From contig CALKGI010000037.1 of the NCBI GenBank assembly GCA_938085045.1, positions 1 to 32,455 of the forward strand: a stretch of DNA of 32,455 nucleotides, written 5' to 3'. Under the pieces are notes generated by a model. That model ran no database searches and was not told the origin of the DNA. It saw only the letters and a program-made list of their open reading frames with translations. Each line of letters starts with the position of its first letter. The stretch's first letter is position 1. Below are positions 26,414 to 32,455 of the stretch, piece by piece. A program made the position numbers and the translations under genes. This DNA comes from an uncultured Alteromonadaceae bacterium (GTDB taxonomy: Bacteria; Pseudomonadota; Gammaproteobacteria; Enterobacterales; Alteromonadaceae).

Positions 26414-29400
26414 ATGAAACGATTAAGCTTAATCACATCATTAGCGCTGACTGTAGGCACCTCATTTTATAGCCAAAATGCCTTGGCAGGCTCAGCCGAA
26501 GAAAGTTCTTCGCTGGCCTATGAAGAAGTGTTATCACGCAACGAAGCTAACGACTCAGTTACCGCAGAAACCACCGAATTGTTGGGTGAGCGAATTGATT
26601 TGAACTCAGGCTCTGTCAGTTTTAGCCATACAGACATCTCACTTCCTGGCAACAGTAAATTGCCGGTGACGCTGTCGCGAGTACATAAAAGTAAAGAATA
26701 CACTAACTTTAATCGTACTGATTTTGCTGATTGGGCGTTAGATATACCCTATATTCAAACCACAACATTGAAAGGTGCTGGGGAAGGCAGTATTGGTACC
26801 GCAGGTCCTTGGGGCCAAAGTCCAAGAAGAGAGTGCAGCGGTATACTCGAAGAGGGTGAAGTGTTCATTGCAGGCAATCCCTACAGCAGCACTGACTATT
26901 ACAATGGTGATACCATTCACATTCCCGGACAAATCAGCGAAAAACTGCTAGATAAAGAAGACAGCCAATTTCGTAAACGCACCAAGTCGAACTGGGGTGT
27001 AAAATGTGAAGACAATGATGACAATACTGGTGAAATCTTTAAAGTTCACTCACCTGATGGCACCGTTTATACCTTTTCTCGGCGTTTTAACGTGATTGAT
27101 GGTGTGGTCGTTAACAATAAAGGTGGCCTTGCTAGCGTAACGGGCGAAAACCCAAAAGACGATACCGTTGCATCGGTAACCACTGAAGAACCTGATTCAC
27201 TATCGGTTATCCAATATGAATCGGCCACCCGTTACCAACTGTACATGTTTGTCACTTTGGTCGAAGACCGATTTGGTAATACAGTCACCTACGACTACAC
27301 CACTGGCGGTTTGTTAAAAAGCATCACTGGTAGCGACGGTCGTAAAATTGAACTCACTCGGTTCACCGAACAAGAGAACCCCGGCTTTACCAAACTGATT
27401 AAAACGGTGACCACGAATAACCGACAATGGACATACAACTACGCCTATGCCAACAAGGTATTGCAAAGCGTTGTATTGCCTGATGGTCGTAGCTGGCAAT
27501 ATAACTTGTTGCCGCTGTTGAATGTTGATAAACCGGGTATTAGTGAGCAAAATTGCCAGACTTCAGGAGATGCAGCGACATTCAGCATCACCCACCCCAA
27601 CGGTTTGACTGGGGAGTTCGACGTTAAAAGAACGCGCCACGGCAATGCCAATGTGACTTGGGCGGGTAACCTTGAAAACTGGGGTGAGCACACATTAAAA
27701 CACTACACTAAACCTTGCTCTACACCGATGTCGATTGTCAGTAAAAAACTAACTGCAACGGGCATGAACACTTTAAACTGGACGTACACCTATTCACAAA
27801 ATCAGGGCTTTTACAGTGACATCAGTGCGCTACCCACAGGCGGCTCGCCAAGCCCAGCGCAAGGCAATACTGAACTACCAACCTCACCCATTGCATTGCC
27901 CAGTAACATTAATACCATTGATTACAAAAGTACCACTGTGACCACGCCAGATGGTGCGAAAACCATTTATTACCACAACCGAGATTTTCGTTCAGCATTA
28001 GACGGCTCTTTGGTTGCCACTCAGTATTTTGATACGAATGGCACCAAGCTTAAAACCTCCATGACAACCTTGGAACAAGACAACACGCACATTGGTGATA
28101 CGGGTTTATCGTACAGCAACATCAAGCCAATGGAATACCGCTTGAACAAGACCAAAAGCATCACCAAAATGCATTATGCCAGTGGTGCGGTAGATGAATA
28201 TATCTCCGAGTTCAGTGACTTTAATACCTATGGCGTTGCTGCAAAAACTCACGAGTACCACAAATACAGTGGCGGTGCGGCAACAGGGCATCGTTATACG
28301 AATCAAGGGTTTACACACGATACTACTGCGTGGATATTGAACCTCCCGACGACAACAGCCATCAGTACAACCAACAGTGCTTATACCACCGTGAACGAAA
28401 CCAGCTATTACGACAGTAGTAACAGTGCTTATAAACTTTTACCTTATGAACAAAAAGCTCATGGTGTATGGCAAAAACGTTTTGTTGAATATCACACCAA
28501 TGGCAACAAATGCATCGCAGACGTAGACCCGGCAACGCAAGAAGAATGTCACGGTAATGTCAGCAAGGTTGAATTTAACGCCAATTTAAAAAATGCCGAT
28601 GGCACCGATGCGTCTATTAACCGCTATGTCAGTTACGCCAGTTACAAACGGGGTAAACCACAAACAGTGACGGTACCCCAGCGTTACAACGCCACAGCAA
28701 CCATGTCGGCAAGCACCTCAGTTGATGATAATGGCTGGCTAAGCTGGACTACCGATTTTGATGCCGCCAAAGTTAATTTTGGCTATGATGCAATGGGCAG
28801 ACGCACCAGCATTAATCCAACAGATCCAACCGTATTAGATACTGTCATAAACTACTCGTACATCGGCACAGCACCAAACGATCAGCCAATACAGACTATT
28901 TCACGTTGTACTGCAACAACCCAAACGGTTAACGGTGTTGTTTCAGACGTCTGCGCAACTAGTTCTGCATTACTAACCACCAAAACAACACTAGATGGTT
29001 TGTTACGCTCGTTAAAGACCGAAACCACCGATGTAGCACGTGGCGTTACGGTTTACCAAAACAATCAATACAATGCGTATAACAGCCCGACATTTCAGTC
29101 TTATGCTGCTGCCGTTGCGGGTAATACTGCCGGCACGACTACAATTTATGACGGTTTGCAACGTGCTAAATCAACAAGCGTGACAGGTGGAGGTTCTCAA
29201 ACGACCACTTACTTGTCTGGCAACAAAATAAAAACAAGCGATTTTAATACCAATGAAACCACTACGACTTATTTAGCATATGGTGCACCAAGTTACGACA
29301 ATGCAACCACCATCGCTTCTCCCGAGGGCGTGACGACTTCAATTACATACAATCTATACGGTAACCAAACCTCCGTGACGCAGTCGGGCACCCATAAAAG

Positions 29401-31405
29401 CGCGGCTATCACTAACACCCAGTATATGGCGTACGATAGCCAACAGCGGTTGTGTAAAGTCAAGCGAACTGATGTGGGTCAGACAGTGTTTGGTTACACC
29501 ACTGGCGGCGAAATGGCGTGGATGGCACAAGGCACAAGCGGTGGCACCAACACTAACTGTACCAACGATGCGCTGGCTGTAAACAAAGTGAGTTATACCT
29601 ACGGCAATGGTGGAACAAAACACACCGCAAGCTATGGAGATGGTACGCCTACGGTAACCAGCACACTCAACAATAACGGCGATTTGGTTACTTTGATTGC
29701 CGGTAATGTTACCCAAAACTACCAATACAACAAAGCCAGAAGCCTTGAATTAGAAACCCTAAACGTTGATGGCAAATCTTTAACGCTCGATTACGCATAC
29801 AACACACTGGGCCATCTTGCTAGCCTGACCTATCCAGATGCAGTTGTCGGTAAAGTTAACTTTTTACCCAATGCCTTTGGCCAAGCCACCCAAGCGATAG
29901 CCACCAATGGTGTGATATACGCCCAAGCGGGTTTGTATCATCCAACAGGCACGTTACAAAGCTTTACATACGGCAACGGCCTGGTGCATACAACCGAATT
30001 AAATACGCGTAATCTACCGAAAAAAATCAGTGATGTAAAAGGCTCAGTCATCCCAATGAGTTTGAGTTATACCTATGATAACCAAAGCAACGTAACCTCG
30101 ATTACAGATAACATCAATAGTGCTTACAGCCTGACAGCATTAACCTACGATGGGCTAGACCGCCTAACCAGCACTACTGGTGGCAGTGATATAGGTAGTA
30201 GCGCACTTACCTATGATTCGCTGGGTAATATCACCCAATACATCAACAAAGGTGCATCGCTAGACTACACCTACAATACTACATCGAACCTCCTGACAGC
30301 GGTTAGCGACAGTGTTGGCAGTGTTAGCCGTGATTTCAACAATGGTTATGATGCCAGAGGCAACGTAACCAACAATGGCAAGCGTGGTTTTAACTACAAC
30401 TTAGCCAACCAAATGGTGCAGTCCGGCAGCAATACTTATGTGTACGATGGCTTTAACCGCCGAGTAAAAACCATCGACAACGGCGGCACAAAAACCAAAT
30501 ACAGCATGTACAGCCAGTCTGGCAAATTGTTATACAGAGAAACCGAAGACGGCCCAATCAGCTATATCTTTATGGGCGGTAAAATGGTCGCCAAAGACGG
30601 TTACAACCCACCGGCCAAAAGCGGTGATATGCATTACAAACCTTTTGGTGAAAGTATCGAAACGGCTGTCGATGCGGTGGGTTATACAGGTCATAAGTTT
30701 GATAAAGACTTGGGTTTGAGTTATATGCAGGCGCGGTATTATGATCCGGTGATTGGTCGGTTTATGAGTAATGACCCGGTTGGGTATTCTGCTGAAAACC
30801 CTACGATGTCGTTTAATAGGTATCTATATGTTAATAATAATCCATATAAATATGTGGATCCAGATGGCGAGTGGTTTGTTGGTGCTATTATTGGGGCTGC
30901 GATTGAAGTCGCTGTTCAGGCATACACTGGTGAACTAGGTATGAACTCCTCGAGTATAGGTAAAATTCTTAGAGCTACAGCGGCTGGTGCTGTAGGCGCG
31001 GGCATTGCCACTGGAGTTGCCAAGATAAATACACTGGCTAATCTAGGCAAAGTGGGCCAAGCGTCCACTAGGTTAGGAGGCGATGTCTTAACCAGCATGG
31101 CTGGAACAAAGATCAATGGTGGTGACATAACAGTTTCAGGTATCGTGGCAGACGTTACTATTAGTAGAGCAGCCACAGGCGTTGGTAGTTCTGTGGGTTT
31201 CAATTCGCCTTCAGGAGCAGCAGATAAAATAGCAAGCCAAATGAAACCTAGAGGTTCAGCAAACAGTAGAAAACACAATCGAAAAATAAGGCGACAAACA
31301 AATGCAAAACTTAAAGAAACTTACGCTGAAAATGCAGCTGCCGGTGCGTTGATTGGTAATGGAGTAGGCTCTAAAACTTCAAGCTGTTTACAAGGTAACT
31401 GTTAA
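26414..31405 (+). CDS. Exported RHS/YD-repeat protein with RHS-associated core and unassigned C-terminal domain (protein B)
   Basis: A 1663-residue RHS family protein. The signal peptide is about residues 1-25 (ALA before GSAEE). An N-terminal region (GERIDLNSGSVSFSH) is followed by many YD repeats from about residue 290 to 1400 (YDYTTGGLLKS, YDAMGRRTS, YDGLDRLTS, YDSLGNITQY, YDARGNV). The RHS-associated core runs about 1421-1487: YTGHKFDKDLGLSYMQARYY, then DPVIGRF and DPDGEW. The C-terminal ~176 residues are Gly/Ala-rich, then basic (RKHNRKIRRQ), ending in two Cys; I recognise no toxin family. RHS proteins form beta-cage shells, often releasing a C-terminal toxin. The open frame begins at ATG 26366, overlapping the upstream stop. 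I start at ATG 26414 because the export signal begins there, but translation from 26366 is possible. It lacks the HxDxLG[ST]P segment. Confidence 0.88.
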   Translation: MKRLSLITSLALTVGTSFYSQNALAGSAEESSSLAYEEVLSRNEANDSVTAETTELLGERIDLNSGSVSFSHTDISLPGNSKLPVTLSRVHKSKEYTNFNRTDFADWALDIPYIQTTTLKGAGEGSIGTAGPWGQSPRRECSGILEEGEVFIAGNPYSSTDYYNGDTIHIPGQISEKLLDKEDSQFRKRTKSNWGVKCEDNDDNTGEIFKVHSPDGTVYTFSRRFNVIDGVVVNNKGGLASVTGENPKDDTVASVTTEEPDSLSVIQYESATRYQLYMFVTLVEDRFGNTVTYDYTTGGLLKSITGSDGRKIELTRFTEQENPGFTKLIKTVTTNNRQWTYNYAYANKVLQSVVLPDGRSWQYNLLPLLNVDKPGISEQNCQTSGDAATFSITHPNGLTGEFDVKRTRHGNANVTWAGNLENWGEHTLKHYTKPCSTPMSIVSKKLTATGMNTLNWTYTYSQNQGFYSDISALPTGGSPSPAQGNTELPTSPIALPSNINTIDYKSTTVTTPDGAKTIYYHNRDFRSALDGSLVATQYFDTNGTKLKTSMTTLEQDNTHIGDTGLSYSNIKPMEYRLNKTKSITKMHYASGAVDEYISEFSDFNTYGVAAKTHEYHKYSGGAATGHRYTNQGFTHDTTAWILNLPTTTAISTTNSAYTTVNETSYYDSSNSAYKLLPYEQKAHGVWQKRFVEYHTNGNKCIADVDPATQEECHGNVSKVEFNANLKNADGTDASINRYVSYASYKRGKPQTVTVPQRYNATATMSASTSVDDNGWLSWTTDFDAAKVNFGYDAMGRRTSINPTDPTVLDTVINYSYIGTAPNDQPIQTISRCTATTQTVNGVVSDVCATSSALLTTKTTLDGLLRSLKTETTDVARGVTVYQNNQYNAYNSPTFQSYAAAVAGNTAGTTTIYDGLQRAKSTSVTGGGSQTTTYLSGNKIKTSDFNTNETTTTYLAYGAPSYDNATTIASPEGVTTSITYNLYGNQTSVTQSGTHKSAAITNTQYMAYDSQQRLCKVKRTDVGQTVFGYTTGGEMAWMAQGTSGGTNTNCTNDALAVNKVSYTYGNGGTKHTASYGDGTPTVTSTLNNNGDLVTLIAGNVTQNYQYNKARSLELETLNVDGKSLTLDYAYNTLGHLASLTYPDAVVGKVNFLPNAFGQATQAIATNGVIYAQAGLYHPTGTLQSFTYGNGLVHTTELNTRNLPKKISDVKGSVIPMSLSYTYDNQSNVTSITDNINSAYSLTALTYDGLDRLTSTTGGSDIGSSALTYDSLGNITQYINKGASLDYTYNTTSNLLTAVSDSVGSVSRDFNNGYDARGNVTNNGKRGFNYNLANQMVQSGSNTYVYDGFNRRVKTIDNGGTKTKYSMYSQSGKLLYRETEDGPISYIFMGGKMVAKDGYNPPAKSGDMHYKPFGESIETAVDAVGYTGHKFDKDLGLSYMQARYYDPVIGRFMSNDPVGYSAENPTMSFNRYLYVNNNPYKYVDPDGEWFVGAIIGAAIEVAVQAYTGELGMNSSSIGKILRATAAGAVGAGIATGVAKINTLANLGKVGQASTRLGGDVLTSMAGTKINGGDITVSGIVADVTISRAATGVGSSVGFNSPSGAADKIASQMKPRGSANSRKHNRKIRRQTNAKLKETYAENAAAGALIGNGVGSKTSSCLQGNC

Positions 31406-31450
31406 AAGTGTTTTAAGGCAGATTGGGGGGGAGCTGTTAGCTTAGGATTA

Positions 31451-31479
31451 CAATACACTGACTTTGAGTCAGTGTATTG
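31451..31479. terminator. Bidirectional hairpin between convergent RHS and DUF3592 genes
   Basis: CAATACACTGAC and GTCAGTGTATTG form a perfect 12-bp stem with loop TTTGA, 45 bp after the RHS stop and 56 bp after the stop of the opposite-strand gene. There is no T-run on either side, but stem strength and location suggest a shared transcription end. Confidence 0.65.
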
Positions 31480-31535
31480 GGGATTGTTGCGGGATTATTA
31501 ATTAGTTGATAGCAAGTCTAATCTGACAGTCCCCC

Positions 31536-32093
31536 TTATTTCTTTCGTCGTTTCTTCTTTGATTTTACTTTCTTTACCGAGATTCTTTTTGCTACTTTAT
31601 TTCTTAAATTTACGATGAGAAAAATCACCAAAGCAAAAATAAACAATAAAAAAACGATAAGTGTAATAGTAAAATTGTCTCTACCGTCTACTTCTGGTTC
31701 CAAGACCGCAAATCCTGGTGCATTCTTATCGTAGTAAACAATGACCGACATCCCCTTTGGATATTTTTCGCAAAGTGCCTTCGCGCCCTCTGGATTTCTA
31801 AAAGAGGAAGCTGAAAAGTTAACTTTGTGGGCAGTATATTCTTTACGGCCAACCTGATATTCATACTGAATATTAATACGGTAGCCAGACCCGCCTCCGG
31901 ATGCAGGGTGAAAGTTAAAGGTTGATTTAGAAATCTTGCCTTGGGTTTGACCGTATTCAATGCTTTCATTGAAAAAACTCCCCCGAATATTATCAATTTG
32001 AGCGATGACAATAGCGAGTAATGCCAATACCACTGTCCCAATCAATTGAAGAACAGCTTTCGTTAGAGGTTTTATATTGGGCAAAAGCTTCAA
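31536..32093 (-). CDS. DUF3592-like small membrane protein
   Basis: A 185-residue protein resembling DUF3592 (PF12158): an N-terminal membrane segment (about 13-33); an extracytoplasmic beta-rich region with YRINIQYEYQVGRKEYTAH and a closing motif YPKGMSVIVYYDKNAPGFAVLEPE; a second membrane segment (about 138-162); and a very basic tail (KKVKSKKKRRKK). Function of the family is unknown. There is no good ATG: the longest frame starts at TTG 32093, with a TAA two codons upstream, and GTG about 20 codons in is an alternative. It converges on the RHS gene, so it is not placed like a usual immunity gene, which would be downstream and co-directional. The DNA here looks more AT-rich than the neighbouring genes. 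Confidence 0.7.
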   Translation of the reverse strand: MKLLPNIKPLTKAVLQLIGTVVLALLAIVIAQIDNIRGSFFNESIEYGQTQGKISKSTFNFHPASGGGSGYRINIQYEYQVGRKEYTAHKVNFSASSFRNPEGAKALCEKYPKGMSVIVYYDKNAPGFAVLEPEVDGRDNFTITLIVFLLFIFALVIFLIVNLRNKVAKRISVKKVKSKKKRRKK

Positions 32094-32190
32094 AGTTTAA
32101 ACTGCCTGTATTGTTAAGAATCATACGAGCTTCAAAATAACTTATGAATCAGATCTGAGTCAATTTATAAATTTAAAACTTTGGTAAGAA

Positions 32191-32367
32191 AAAGTCTAAG
32201 GGGTCAAATCTTGACTTAACATATTAAAACATTCTGCCAGTTTCAAAAAGTCTAAAAAAGTCTAAGGGGTCAAATCTTGACTTAACATATTAAAACATTC
32301 TGCCAGTTTCGTAAAAGTCTAAGGGGTCAAATCTTGACTTAACATATTAAAACATTCTGCCAGTTTC
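32191..32367. repeat. Three direct copies of a 54-bp hairpin-containing repeat
   Basis: Copies occupy 32191-32244, 32257-32310 and 32314-32367 and appear identical. Each begins AAAGTCTAAGGGGTC, continues AAATCTTGACTT and ends CTGCCAGTTTC. Within each, AAGTC-t-AAG pairs with CTTGACTT (8 bp, one bulged T) around GGGTCAAAT. The spacers are 12 nt (containing a partial copy, AAAAGTCTAAA) and 3 nt. Sequences with GGGGTCAAATCTTGACTT are often seen beside REP-associated tyrosine (IS200-like) transposase genes; that link is from memory. No transposase is visible inside the window. Confidence 0.8.
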
Positions 32368-32455
32368 GAGCACCTTATTTATGCGGTCGATGGTCTGCGA
32401 AACGGTTGTGTAAAAAGAAGCTATAGGACAGTCACTTATAAAACACACTTAATGC
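32368..32455. other. Window edge, no gene seen
   Basis: The last 88 bases hold no supported gene. The segment GGACAGTCACTTATAA near 32426 resembles sequences that accompany the repeat family on its left, so a mobile element or its remnant may start beyond the edge. This is a weak inference. Confidence 0.3.

Noticed and set aside
31536-32093. DUF3592-like protein as the immunity protein of the RHS tip
   Set aside because: It is on the opposite strand and convergent, unlike usual immunity genes, and the tip is not shown to be a toxin. The possibility stays open but unsupported.
32191-32367. CRISPR-like array
   Set aside because: The repeats are 54 bp, with spacers of only 12 and 3 nt that look like partial repeat copies. 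No cas gene is present.

Overview
The window looks like chromosomal DNA of a marine gammaproteobacterium, most likely of the Alteromonadales. The grounds are a ydbH-ynbE-ydbL operon, a giant surface protein ending in a GlyGly-CTERM (rhombosortase-type) sorting signal, secreted S37 and M28 peptidases, a periplasmic MsrA, an RHS locus, and REP-like palindromes. This placement is inference from gene content. I saw no rRNA, tRNA, CRISPR array or phage module.

Layout, left to right. (1) Bases 2-7378 hold the 3' part of a very long extracellular repeat protein with seven Big_12-like Ig repeats, about ten Big_9/cadherin-like modules, a choice-of-anchor-U-like segment and a GlyGly-CTERM tail. (2) A convergent Rpn-type PD-(D/E)XK nuclease gene (7551-8489, minus) follows, with 21-bp coding repeats and a nested inverted repeat just upstream of its start. 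(3) A block of exported peptidases comes next: one M28 zinc peptidase and two tandem S37 serine peptidases, duplicated together with their 5' leaders. (4) After a 331-bp stretch rich in hairpins comes ydbH-ynbE-ydbL, which links the inner and outer membranes for phospholipid transport. (5) A REP-like long inverted repeat precedes a periplasmic MsrA-thioredoxin-fold fusion with a clear terminator. (6) A 1373-residue multi-pass membrane protein of unknown function appears to contain a duplicated periplasmic domain. It is followed by a strong terminator and an endonuclease/exonuclease/phosphatase-family gene. (7) A two-gene RHS locus follows: an exported Ig/FN3 protein (23169-26366) overlapping by one base an exported RHS/YD-repeat protein (26414-31405; open frame from 26366). 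A convergent DUF3592-like membrane protein gene ends the coding part. (8) The right edge has three 54-bp direct repeats, each with a bulged hairpin, of a kind often found near REP-associated transposases.

Most products are predicted to act at or beyond the inner membrane: surface display, peptide breakdown, lipid transport, oxidative protein repair and a probable surface or secreted RHS structure. The most unusual point is that the conserved RHS-core segment with the D-L-L-G-T-P motif is missing from the large RHS protein. It occurs instead as the last ~24 residues of the protein encoded immediately upstream, so the two proteins look complementary. The other main unknowns are the internally duplicated membrane protein, the structured intergenic region before ydbH, and the unassigned C-terminal domain of the RHS protein.
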